Assembly: GCA_016748015.1 (NCBI GenBank)
Contig: JAAOMT010000430.1
Coordinates: forward strand, 51,375-84,339
Direction of reading: 5' to 3'
DNA from: Geosiphon pyriformis
Lineage: Eukaryota > Glomeromycota > Glomeromycetes > Archaeosporales > Geosiphonaceae
DNA length: 32,965 nucleotides
In this document: positions 10,885 through 19,367 of the stretch, one piece after another
How the letters are laid out: each line of letters opens with the position of its first letter
Numbering within the stretch: position 1 is the stretch's first letter
Translations under genes and position numbers: made by a program
The notes under the pieces: model-generated
The model's input: only the letters and a program-made list of their open reading frames with translations
What the model was told of the DNA's origin: nothing
Database searches by the model: none

Positions 10885-11290
10885 TTCTTCATAATCTCAT
10901 TTTTGCATTTTTTAAAAAATAAAATTTTTTGAATCAAAATTTCACTTATAAAAGTAGTGATCAAAACTAATTTGACAAAAATAATTGCAAAACTATTACC
11001 TTTAAATGAATAAAAGCTATTAAAAATTCAATTCATTTTAAACTTAAAATAATAATAATTATATTCAAAAATATATAAATTCCTTACTTTTCCTTTAAAA
11101 TAATAAAATTGCGACAATAGCAAATTTAATTGAATAAAATATTTATTCTTCCCAAAAATTTAAAAAATATTAAAAGATATACAATTTGATAAAAATTTAA
11201 TATTGAAGATTAATTCATGCTCACTCATGTTTAATTTGGGACCCGATGGCCTCATATAAAAAAAACTACTATATTTTAAATGTTTAAAAA
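10885..11290 (-). pseudogene. Multi-pass membrane family relic (copy 2)
   Basis: Reverse strand. Three pieces match exons of the gene at 21283-22745 in order. The end of an exon keeps the splice-donor context (gggtcccaaattaaac before a GTGAGC-like site, matching gggttccaagttcaac before GTGAGC). Then NFWEE, stop, IFYSIKFAIVAILLF, stop, RKSK matches NFWKEFKFHLIAIPFIAIIL and KNPK. Then GNSFAIIFVKLVLITTFI matches GNSFAVVSITLILVDIIV. The intron between the last two also aligns. The N-terminal exon and last two exons are absent; the neighbouring lipase relic starts where the N-terminal exon should be. Two stops make it dead. Confidence 0.6.
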
Positions 11291-11371
11291 ATTCGTAAAA
11301 AACTCGCACGTGTATCAAAATTAAAAACCTCAAAATTAAAATTTGCTTTAAAAGATTTAATTTTAAAGCTC

Positions 11372-11532
11372 TTAATCTATCATTGTTCCAAAGTATGGTG
11401 CTGTATGTATAAAATCACCCGGTATATCATTTATTGACTGGCCAGCATTGCATTCCTTTAAAAATTAAAGTTTTATAAAAAATAAATTTCGGTAATAATA
11501 ACGACACCAACAACAACAACAACAACAATAAT

Positions 11533-11568
<36 letters not shown>

Positions 11569-12060
11569 CATAAACAAAGACTACCTCATTTTCTCCAGAC
11601 ATACCACCATCTAGAGATAAGTTTAGGGGAAATATCTTACGCTGTTGCCAACTATTTGACCCATAGTCAAATCCTCTACACTCATAGAATAAATCTTTTC
11701 GAATATATACCTCTGGTTCACATTCCCATGATAGCGAAATCCAAAAATCTGTCTCTGAATGTTCCCAAAGATCATTATTATTGATCTCACGCAGTTGGAA
11801 AATGGGAGATGATCGTTAGAATAGGTGATTCGTACAACATCTAATAGTTTGTTAACCAGTCGGGCAAATCCAACATTACCAACCCTTGGAGCACCAAAGG
11901 TAATAACTCGGGTTTTGATTTCACTTGTATTAGAATATGAATGGCTAGATAAGAAAATTTGGCCATATTCCCAGCTAGTGAATATTCAAAGTTGCTAATT
12001 TGGCGAAAATATATCTTGGGCACAATCATAAAACACCTCAAGACTTCTTCAGTTGCTTGA
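11372..12060 (-). pseudogene. Secreted class 3 lipase relic, reverse strand
   Basis: Class 3 lipases are secreted alpha/beta hydrolases acting on acylglycerols. Reverse-strand exons in order: EVFYDCAQDIFSP near 12030-11990, then SNTSEIKTRVITFGAPRVGN and VGFARLVNKLLDVVRITYSN with DHLPFSN (GNDHxPH-like block carrying the catalytic-Asp region). A frameshift near 11633 is followed by LSLDGGMSGENE. The intron spans 11456-11584 (GTAGTC to AAG) and contains the microsatellite below. The last exon reads ECNAGQSINDIPGDFIHTAP and YFGTMID with TAA at 11372, the usual Cys-containing lipase tail. The GHSxG nucleophile segment is missing entirely, apparently deleted between the first and second blocks. Confidence 0.7.
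11507..11568. repeat. (CAA)n-(AAT)n compound microsatellite inside a lipase intron
   Basis: About seven CAA units run straight into about thirteen AAT/ATA units with one interruption. It lies within the 11456-11584 intron of the reverse-strand lipase relic and roughly doubles that intron relative to others in this window. Confidence 0.9.
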
Positions 12061-12129
12061 ATGATCAAAGTTCAAAGTGTTCGTTAGCTATATTTTACTC
12101 AGCTTTTTTTTAGAACATGGGATTAGAAC

Positions 12130-12712
12130 TATTCCTAATTCAACAAAAGCCTTTTTAGAATTTCGGTAAACAGCAAATGCAGAAGATGCCTTTGGACAAT
12201 ACTTCTCAAAATCTTGTTATGATAATGGAATCGGTACTTCACAAGATCGAGGAAAAGGATTTAAATTCTATTCAAAAGCAGCAGAGATGGATATACAAAT
12301 ACACAATACAATTTTGCATTTTGTTATGAATATGGAGAAGGAACGACGAGAAATTTAGAAAAAGCATTTGAACTCTATTCAAAAGCTGCGGAGGCAGGAA
12401 GTTTACTTGGGAAAATTGGTCTTAGAGCATATAATTGAAATCAATTGGAAACAACCAAAGACCAGGAAAAAGTGGGGAATCCGAATCCACAAACCAGTAT
12501 TGGAACGTATTATCAAAATAGATGGGAAATAGTGAAAAATTTAGAAGAAATATTTCAATCTATTTAAAAACAGCAGAGGCGAGAAATGAAAATACACAAT
12601 ATGGCTTTGGATGGTGTTATCAAAATAAATAGGGAAATACAAAAAACCTCGAAGAAGCTTTTGAGCTCTATTTAAAAGCAGCGAGAGCAAATAACTTATG
12701 TTATCAAAGTGA
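12130..12712 (+). pseudogene. Sel1-like repeat region, broken
   Basis: Sel1 repeats are paired helices, about 36 residues each, used as protein-binding scaffolds. Four imperfect units can be read by switching frames: FGQYFSKSCYDNGIGTSQDR with KGFKFYSKAAE; TQYNFAFCYEYGEGTTRNLE with KAFELYSKAAEAG; a degraded third with NISIYLKTAEARNENTQYGF; and GWCYQNK, stop, GNTKNLEEAFELYLKAARAN. The consensus (YxxGxGTxxNxEKAFELYxKAAE) is clear. At least three stops or shifts break it. It runs directly into the 12713-14184 kinase relic in the same orientation, without an intergenic gap, so the two were probably one gene. Confidence 0.75.
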
Positions 12713-14184
12713 TTTTCCTGATTTGAATGTCTATAACTTTACTTTAGAGGATCAATCTGGAATATATATTATTTTAAGATTCTAAAATCGAGGCTTTAAA
12801 TACTCAGATAATTTGAAATGGAAATTTTTAGATTTCAAAGCTTTCTTTGATCAGTTTTCAGATGAATTCAAGTGTTTTAAATGTAGTAACTTGGGTATAA
12901 GCATTAATGGATCTCTTATATGTCCATTTTGTGATACTGATGAAAGGGAGGATATCTTTTAAAAGCTTGATTGCTGAAATTTCTAGAATGCTATAGACCA
13001 TTAAAAGATCCATTTTGGTGTGAATCTTGTGAGTCATCACAATTTTTAAAGATTTGCCAAACATGGAATAGTGGAAATGATAATATATAATATATACACA
13101 GTGTAATTCTGTAAACTGTCAAGGCTATTTGGAATGGATTTCTCCCGATGAGATTATATTTTTAGACCAGTTAGGAGCTGGAGGGTTTGGTATTGTTAAA
13201 AAAGTTAGAAGGGGGAGAGGCAAAATTCTATTTTGGGACAAGAAAAATCAAAAGCATGAACGAACTGGGGTTACAAAAGTTGCATTGAAGTATCTTAAAG
13301 ATAGCCAAAATATTAATTATATTAATTCAAATGAGGTATTTCCTTTCAAGAAATCTATGTGATTTTTATTATCCCTATTACTTTTCTAACACTGAAAACT
13401 GTATTTGTATAGTTTATTGCGCATCATAAAAGGGCCACTTGCAAATACATCCTTGAATGCTATGGAATAACCAAAGATGTTACAACCAATGGATTTGTTA
13501 TGATTTTACCATTTGTGGAACACGAGGACCTCAGAGTTGAACAAAGATATTCTTACTTGGAGCATGATTCTTCGTATTCTTTTTCAAATTGCTGGTGACC
13601 TAAGATTTATACACGGATCAAAATTGGCGCATGGGTAGTTTGTTTCACATCTTCATTGTGCTTATTGCAAATACATCTTTTAATATTATAGAATTGCAAA
13701 AGATATTATAACCAATGAATTTGTTATAGTTTCACCATTTGTAGAGCACAGGTATCTCAGAGCTTTTCTTAAGATGAATGAAGAAACTTTTACTTGGTAT
13801 ATTCTTCTTTTTATTCTTTTTCATATGGCTAATGGCTCGGAATTTATAAATGATTCAGAACTAATACATGGGATTTGCATCCTGGAAATATTGTTGTTTT
13901 GAAAACAAACCCCTTAAAAGTAGTTATTTCTGATCTTGAAATTTGTCCTCCTGCTAATTACGCTTCACGGTCTAGCAAAATTCATGGTATTCTTGAGTAT
14001 CTCGCACCTGAGAATTGTAAAAGAGCTCCTCAGATAAATTCTCGTGATATATACAGCTTTCTTATTCATTTTCTGTGAAATCATTTCAAGAGAAAGACTT
14101 TTGAATAATAAAGATTCTATTCACGTGTGTTTTTATTTCGGCAACATAAATTCATATTGTCTTGATTACTGCTGTTCGCGATAA
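12713..14184 (+). pseudogene. Protein kinase-like gene with zinc-ribbon-like N-terminus, broken
   Basis: Reads from FPDLNVYNFTLEDQSG through FKCFKCSNLGISINGSLICP with a CxxC...CxxC pattern, then FWCESCESSQFLKICQTWNS, a frameshift, and CNSVNCQGYLEWISPDEIIF. The kinase domain follows: glycine loop LGAGGFGIVKKV, beta-3 lysine in VALKYLK, an intron at 13332-13412, FIAHHKRATCKYILECYG, VMILPFVEHEDLR, and ILRILFQIAGDLRFIHGSKL with AHG at the catalytic loop. A second copy of this segment follows (see the repeat entry). Then DLHPGN, ISDLE in place of DFG, and LAPEN (APE). A last shift reads FCEIISRERLLNNKDSI. The layout matches the large TKL-like kinase families of arbuscular mycorrhizal fungi. The HGD Asp is out of frame through loss of one base at about 13872, and other stops make it dead. 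Confidence 0.8.
13413..13872 (+). repeat. Intragenic tandem duplication of a kinase segment
   Basis: Copy 1 is 13413-13634 and copy 2 about 13650-13872, offset by about 225-237 bases. Shared landmarks are TTGCAAATACATC (13439 and 13664) and TTGTTATGATTTTACCATTTG in copy 1 against TTGTTATAGTTTCACCATTTG in copy 2. The ends CGCATGGG and TACATGGG also match. Both encode the hinge to catalytic-loop part (FVEHxxLRA...IHxxxLxHG). Copy 1 ends at GTAGTT, which resembles a splice donor, while copy 2 runs on into DLHPGN. The divergence between copies shows the duplication is not recent. Confidence 0.75.
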
Positions 14185-14189
14185 CTGTA

Positions 14190-14665
14190 ACTTTTATGAA
14201 TTTATCCGTGAAAAATACTTAATTCTGAGGGATACAAAGTGGTAATCATGATATGACAAGATATATAATTTTAATTATTCTCACATATGGTAGACCTTTC
14301 ATTCAGTATATTTACCAAAGAAAAAATATTTTTTATTTCAATCATGATATTAATTATTTATGTTTTACCTTTAACTATAAAATAATTTAAAACAAATAAA
14401 GAATTGAAAGTCTTATTTTATCAGATCATTAGTCAAATTATTTTTTGTTTTTTCATTTTTCTAAAAAATACAATTGAAATTTCTTTTATATTTATCCTGC
14501 AAATTTTGGATGGGAAGCATCTTGTCAAAATCTCATAATTGATATTAAAAAGTCCTTAGATACACGTTAGGGAATAATAAATATTAATTTCTAAAATTTC
14601 AAAGTTTCCTACAAAAAAATTAAAACAACTTAATATTCGGAATCATTGTTAAAATAGTCATATTC
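14190..14665. other. Intergenic DNA
   Basis: AT-rich DNA between the kinase relic and the first forward lipase relic. No feature is supported. Confidence 0.6.
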
Positions 14666-14669
14666 TTGA

Positions 14670-15135
14670 AAGCCGGAATTGCTTTTGGGGCGATGGAATA
14701 TGATTTCGATTATTTCACAACGGATCATCAAAAACACGAAATGGGAGACGGTCTTTATTCACCTGTGCAATCCGGGTTTGTTTCCACACTTTTTTATAGC
14801 CGTTGAGAAACTTATAAAGGATTCACATCTGAAAAGATTAAAAAGTTTTGAATCGAAAAAGTCAACCAAATTGAAATGCCCACATTTACAGGCTTCGATT
14901 ATGGAGTTGGTAAATAAGTTTACTTTAAAGTTTTATTTTTTGTAAACGATGATGATTTACATTGAAAAAAAGTCAGTTTTCGCGGTATTTACTGCGCTCG
15001 AATTTAAAAGATCTCGTCCAGAAGCAACCGTAAATCTCATCACTTTCGGTCAGCCACGAATTGGAAATGATATATTTGTTTACTACACGGAAGATGCCTT
15101 ATGATCCAATTGGAAAGTTTTGGTAGGGTAGAAAA
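14670..15135 (+). pseudogene. Class 3 lipase-like relic, forward copy A
   Basis: The frame reads FGAMEYDFDYFTTDHQKHEM with GDGLYSPVQSGFVSTLFYSR (region before the lid), a TGA, ETYKGFTSEKIKKF, a second TGA, and IEKVNQIEMPTFTGFDYG. Here the nucleophile elbow normally reads GHSxG. A 67-base intron (14910-14976, GTAAAT to CAG) joins in frame to VFAVFTALEFKRSRPEATVN and LITFGQPRIGND. A stop follows EDAL, then a shifted frame gives DPIGKFW at 15103-15123. The ITFGxPRxGN block is diagnostic of the family. The elbow reads GFDYG, so the serine is absent. Several stops also show decay, and no signal peptide exon could be found. Confidence 0.72.
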
Positions 15136-15139
15136 ATTT

Positions 15140-15841
15140 TCAAAAAACCATTCTCCAATTTGAACTAATTAATAAATAAATAAAAGGGTTGGTTAGATTA
15201 TCAACAAAAAATACTTATAAAATCTTAAAGAATGTTGTAATTTTAATCTTTTTAACTTAATGGTTCTGATTTTTTTACTTGCAACTTTTCAACATTTGTT
15301 TACTTCTGATTTTAATTTTCTTAAGGCTCAAATCTACTTTTCAATTTTTTTAATGCCTTTATCTTGGAAAAACTAAATTTTACTTTGAAAGTATTAACAA
15401 GTCTTATTTATTCAGACTTTTTATGCTAATTGCCAGGGTACTTTTGATAAATTTATAACTATTTATCAAAGTCAATAATGTCAATAGTGTCAAGAGAATA
15501 TAGATATTTGAACACTGCTTTGTGAGAAATTCACCAAGATTCCCATGGATTTTTGATTATGTTTTGCTCTTATTTAGAAAATGTAGTATAAAATCTAAAA
15601 ATAGCAGTTCGCTTGATAATACACATCTAAATAAATGACTAATTCGGAAATCTTTTGAAAGAAAATGATTGGTCATTATTTTATCTCAGAACATGATGAA
15701 TTTAAAAATCAGATAATAAAATAGGAACCCAACTTATGTTGTTTGAAGAGCATACTGAATTCTTTTAAAGATTTTGCCATTATTGTTTCAATATTCATAT
15801 ACTTTGTATTTTACTTTTGGTCACATTAAAATTCTGAAGGC
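15140..15841. other. Intergenic or intronic DNA between lipase relics
   Basis: AT-rich, without a confident exon. A short readable stretch around 15738-15770 (FEEHTEFF-like) could be an eroded exon of the next lipase copy, but this is weak. Confidence 0.5.
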
Positions 15842-16856
15842 TGGATAGTTTCTCATAAAGCCCTAAAAATTCAAAATCTCTATAAACAGGATGGAAATCT
15901 CACTTTCCTTATAGTGGTCAATTGGAAAAATCAAAGTTCCTTTCCAATTCAATCGAATCACAAAACGATCTCAATCAGCTTATAAAACTTTAATAGATCC
16001 TAAAATAGGGTTTTTAACGCTTTAAAAAGAATCGGCATACCTTTGCAAGTGATGCCTATTGCGATTTAGGAAGTCGGCGTATAAACGGTTTGATCCTTTT
16101 AGAATAAAACAATTGATTTATGTCAACTTCATATCAAATATTATTTTTTGTAACTTTTCACTCTTTAGTCAAATACAACTTTATCACAAGTAGAAGCCTT
16201 AATGCAGCGTTAGTTGTGTACTTTCGCAGGACCAGTAATTATTTGTCATTTTTGAAATAGTATGTTAGAATCAAATTCACTAAATTAAAATTTATTTATT
16301 TATTTCTTAGAAAAATTTCCTGGCGCGATGAGATTGATAGACAAATTGTATTTCAAGTGAAAAACTTCCCAACATATGATGATATTCATGTTAATAAGCC
16401 AGTCATGGAACTTATCGACTCTGTCTTTCCCAGTATTTTAAAAAATATACGGAAATATTTAGAAAAAAAACCCTCGAATACGACACAAATTTTGTTCACT
16501 GGGCATGCTATTGGTGGAGATTCGGCAAACTAGGAATTTTTTTTAGTTTCGATAGTAAAAACCTGAAATAGATATGAATGGAATTGGACAACATGTTATA
16601 ACATTTGGAGCTCCAAGAATTGGAAATGAACAATTCAGTAGATTTGCAAATATTTTAATTACGCATCATCGCATAACCCATGGAAATGACCATGTCCCAC
16701 ACTCTCCTTTGGCTAAATTGGGGTGGAATAATTTTGGGATTGAAATCTGGACTTGAGCCATTAGAAAATTGTAATTGTCCCGATGATGACGATGATGATT
16801 ATGATGTTAATTTTCATCCATATTCCTATTGGGATTTGACTATTCATACTTTTTGA
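15842..16856 (+). pseudogene. Class 3 lipase-like relic, forward copy B
   Basis: Three blocks lie in order. First, 15842-15981 reads WIVSHKALKIQNLYKQDGNL then TFLIVVNWKNQSSF, probably the N-terminal strand region. Second, from 16312 just after a TTAG acceptor: SWRDEIDRQIVFQVKNFP, DDIHVNKPVMELIDSVFPSI and ILFTGHAIGGDSAN before TAG at 16531. Third, 16562-16856: PEIDMNGIGQHVITFGAPRI, GNEQFSRFANILITHHRITH and GNDHVPHSPL, a frameshift near 16755, then PLENCNCPDDDDDDYDV and a TGA at 16854. GNDHVPH carries the catalytic Asp region. The nucleophile position is Ala (GCT, 16507-16509) instead of Ser. A Cys pair and an acidic run end the protein. Stops and shifts make it a pseudogene. Confidence 0.75.
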
Positions 16857-17094
16857 CCCATTTTTGCATTTAGAACATGCAATCTTTTCGCTGTCAGTCT
16901 TTTTATCAATCATTAAAAGCTTGTTCCTTGGCTTTGATTTTTTGGTTTTTTGCTATGTGAATAGTTTTGAAAGCTATATTTCTATTTTCGGTCAGTTGGA
17001 TAGTTAGTAAATTTAATATATTTATAGTTTAATTTCTGATTTAGGTTTGATTCTTTGATAATTTACCATTAATTATTCAAAATTTGCCAGTGAA
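16857..17094. other. Intergenic DNA
   Basis: AT-rich; no feature is supported between lipase copy B and the membrane-family scrap. Confidence 0.5.
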
Positions 17095-17175
17095 AAAGTA
17101 TTATTTCTTATTAATTATTATGTATGCTACCAGTCCAGTGTTGAAAAGAAAAAAAATATTACGAGAAAAAGAATA
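17095..17175 (-). pseudogene. Scrap of the multi-pass membrane family (copy 3)
   Basis: The reverse strand reads NIFFLFNTGLVAYIIINKK then a stop. It matches the start of the fourth exon of the gene at 21283-22745, IPFLFNTGLAGYIIINEISI. The DNA match is centred on 17124-17157 against 21855-21888. No neighbouring exons are recognisable, so this is a small fragment. Confidence 0.5.
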
Positions 17176-17240
17176 CTGATAAAAGAAATATGAACATATT
17201 AATTATCTTTGATTTTTTATAGAACGCTTTGAATTTTTAT

Positions 17241-17503
17241 TTTTCAAACAAATGAATAAGTCTTCAGGTTTTTTCTGATTGTGCTCAAGATATTATTTCA
17301 CCAGGTTAGCAACTTTTGATTATTCACTAGCTGAAAAAATGGCCAAATTTTCTTTGACGACAATCAATGCTCCATCAAAGCCAGTCGAGGAGGTGAAGTT
17401 GCGTTTTCAATTGATGAAGTTGAAGACATGATTTTCAAGCAATACAAATTGATTATGAAAACTTTGAATATTTCATATAGATAAAAAAAGCATTTTAAAG
17501 AGT
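17241..17503 (+). pseudogene. Lipase-associated N-terminal relic, forward
   Basis: About 100 bases (17260-17355) align with the reverse-strand lipase relic at about 11945-12045. Shared features are FSDCAQDIISP against FYDCAQDIFSP, and DYSLAEKMAKFS against EYSLAGNMAKFS. After this the frame FFDDNQCSIKASRGGEVAFS, IDEVEDMIFKQYKLIMKTLN, ISYR stays open to a TAA at 17481. The tail is unrecognised but looks like true coding sequence. It is probably a fragment of another lipase-family copy or of a gene sharing its N-terminus. Confidence 0.4.
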
Positions 17504-17639
17504 TCATTTTGCTAATAAATAAAAATTTTAACCTAAAAATAGACGCTTATTTCATTCTTTTATTGACTTTCTTAAACGGGTAAAGATCTTCTGAAACTCA
17601 AGGCGGTTTCAAATAGATTTTTTTGGAATGTTCAATAGT

Positions 17640-17767
17640 TTATTGATAGATTTCTTTGCATAATCTAGTTCTAAGGTTCCGGATAGGCCTAGCAACTTCT
17701 TTAATAGCAGCTTTCGCTTGCGTAAAGTTTTTTATCTTAGATTTTAGTGAGTTGATACAACCAATTT
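17640..17767 (-). CDS. Short reverse-strand open frame, unrecognised
   Basis: An open stretch of about 42 codons, bounded by stops, reads INSLKSKIKNFTQAKAAIKE then VARPIRNLRTRLCKEIYQ and TAA. It lacks an ATG and is basic and helical in character. Composition is less AT-rich than the flanks, suggesting an old exon. No family is recognised. Confidence 0.2.
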
Positions 17768-17881
17768 AATCTATATGTTTTAAGCGTCTTTTACCTCAAT
17801 TATTAAATGAATATTAATGTTAATACATATGCGTATCTACTAATCAACATATCCAGAATTTCAACCCACTTGGCAAATATT

Positions 17882-18256
17882 TTTATTACTAGAATTATGC
17901 ATAGCCAATTTTATACTGAATTCTTTAAAATCACTTATCTATGATTAGAAAAATTCTAGGAAATAAATGACAGTTTCAGTAAGATAATGATCCAAAACAT
18001 AAAAGTCGGATTGCTCAAGAATTTTTTGCCGAACATATGCCTGATGTCATAGATTGGCCAGCTCACAGCCCAGATTTAAATCCTAGTGAAAACTTATGGG
18101 CTATTGCTAAAGGTAATGTAGAAAGACAAATCTCGAGCAATCAATCAAGTTAATCAGATCAATAAAAAGGCAGTGCAAATTCGCGATCGAAGCTAATGGT
18201 GTTATCGCAAACATTAAGTCTGTTTTTTTTTTAAAAAAAATAATTAATGAAAAGTG
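17882..18256 (+). pseudogene. Tc1-type transposase relic, C-terminal half
   Basis: Reads TRIMHSQFYTEFFK, a one-base shift, HLSMIRKILGNK, TGA (17968, Trp expected), QFQ, TAA (17980, Gln expected), DNDPKHKSRIAQEFFAEHMP, and DWPAHSPDLNPSENLWAIAK with GNVERQ. After another shift it gives NLEQSIKLIRSIKRQCKFAI and EANGVIANI up to TGA at 18254. The second Asp and the Glu are 34 residues apart, as in the element at 7277-8462, but the protein sequence is clearly different, so it is another Tc1 subfamily. The N-terminal half and terminal repeats were not found. Confidence 0.85.
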
Positions 18257-18515
18257 ATTTCCAATCATATAAGTGAGGTATATGCATTGTGTTTGGAATG
18301 CGTAACGACGTTTTGCTCCTGTATTTTGCCCCAAAAATACGCGTTTTCCAGCTATTATCTTCCCAACACCCTTTTTTTTGCTTCTAAAAAACTTGCCTAT
18401 GTGGCTTTTCACATACACTTCCACTGTAGTACGATTCATTGTTGGGACTGGGCCTGACAACTACCAAAGATTGTTATGCATATAGCTCTTATTGAGTAAC
18501 ACCTTCTTTGCATTC
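18257..18515. other. Less AT-rich spacer downstream of the Tc1 relic
   Basis: Contains open frames on both strands (117 codons reverse at 18107-18460, 67 codons forward at 18254-18457) without recognisable motifs. The reverse frame is antisense to the Tc1 relic. The composition suggests old transposon body or 3' flank. Confidence 0.4.
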
Positions 18516-18832
18516 CTCTTTGGTTTACTGCAAACCGTTCACACAGTCTAATGCCTTAAAAGACTTTATGAGTTATTAAGAAATTGGAATGTAATATACC
18601 AAATTCGTAAAGAAGACATATGTAACATCTCTACTTATAGTCTTTCAATAAAATTGTAGAGGTTAAATATTCTTATAAATCTCCTGTTGTGTTTCTCTTT
18701 GGTTTGCTGCAACCCATGCATACAGTCTGATGCATTAAAACCCTTTATGAGTTATTAAGAAATTGGAATGTAATACATGTAACAGCTCTACTTATAGTCT
18801 TTCAATAAAAGTTGTAGAGGCTAGATATGCTT
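18516..18832 (+). repeat. Diverged direct repeat upstream of the secreted-protein gene
   Basis: Copy 1 (18516-18674) and copy 2 (18695-18832) share blocks starting CTCTTTGGTTT, CAGTCT, then TTTATGAGTTATTAAGAAAT and TGGAATGTAATA. Later shared blocks are CTCTACTTATAGTCTTTCAA and TTGTAGAGG. Copy 1 carries about 20 extra bases in the middle. The pair ends about 135 bases upstream of the TATA box at 18968. It may be transposon debris or an upstream regulatory duplication; the sequence alone does not decide. Confidence 0.85.
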
Positions 18833-18967
18833 GATCTCGTCTCCTTAAAATTTATAATCATGTATCAATAAATTTAATTTGATAATGTTGAAAATTTTAT
18901 TTTGAAAAGTAAAACTCATAAATTTATTAAATCCATTTCAAGCTGAAATCAAACGAGAAAAATCTTC

Positions 18968-18975
18968 TATAAAAG
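18968..18975 (+). promoter_or_regulatory. Probable TATA box of the secreted-protein gene
   Basis: TATAAAAG lies 132 bases before the ATG at 19107, in a region of otherwise mixed composition. The leader just before the ATG is rich in C and T, as in many fungal promoters. This would place transcription start near 19000. Confidence 0.5.
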
Positions 18976-19106
18976 AAGGTTGAAGGCTCACTAAAAAGAA
19001 AGTACCTTTGAAACCAATCAATTAAATCACCAAATATTTCTTTAATATATTCAAATTTCCAATAAATAACTTTTTTGCTTTTCCTACCAATTTTAATTTT
19101 TCCAAA

Positions 19107-19367
19107 ATGTTTAACTTACGATTTACTCGTGCATCTATTATTTTTTTGGTGGCAACAATTCTTCTCACACATCTCTTCGTCTCGGCTCTACCGGCTCCAA
19201 TTACCGCGAAGAGGAACCCTAATGGCTTGCTTAGTGATCTTACTAATAGTAATGTTGGAAGTATTGCTAATAGTAGTATCGGAAGTCTTACTAACAGTAA
19301 TGTCGGGAGTATTGCTAACACCGGGAATGGTAATACTATCGGGACTGGCAACACAGTTACTCTTTAG
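19107..19367 (+). CDS. Small secreted repeat protein, candidate effector or wall peptide
   Basis: A single exon of 86 residues, intact from ATG (context AAAATG) to TAG. Residues 1-27 form a classic signal peptide: basic start MFNLRFTR, hydrophobic core IIFLVATILLTHLFV, likely cut after VSA. A Lys-Arg pair at 35-36 (PITAKR) fits Kex2-type processing. Residues 43-74 are four eight-residue units alternating SxLTNSNV and GSIANxxx, followed by a Gly/Asn/Thr tail GNGNTIGTGNTVTL. There are no cysteines. The regular Gly-Ser-Asn pattern with alternating Ile/Val/Leu suggests a beta-rich or self-assembling peptide; that is inference. A TATA box precedes it. This is the only gene in the window without visible damage. 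Two other open frames overlap it but lack coding character. Confidence 0.65.
   Translation: MFNLRFTRASIIFLVATILLTHLFVSALPAPITAKRNPNGLLSDLTNSNVGSIANSSIGSLTNSNVGSIANTGNGNTIGTGNTVTL
19233..19328 (+). repeat. Four 24-base tandem repeats inside the secreted-protein gene
   Basis: Units encode SDLTNSNV, GSIANSSI, GSLTNSNV and GSIANTGN. Units 1 and 3 and units 2 and 4 are closest, so the true period may be 48 bases duplicated once. Third-position differences between units with unchanged residues hint at selection on the protein. Confidence 0.8.

Noticed and set aside
12858-13064. 68-codon reverse open frame
   Set aside because: Antisense to the CxxC segment of the kinase relic; no coding signal of its own.
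18107-18460. 117-codon reverse open frame starting MSGPVPTMNRTTVEVYVKSH
   Set aside because: Its 3' part is antisense to the Tc1-type transposase tail, and I recognise no motif. It could be transposon-derived but is not supported as a gene.
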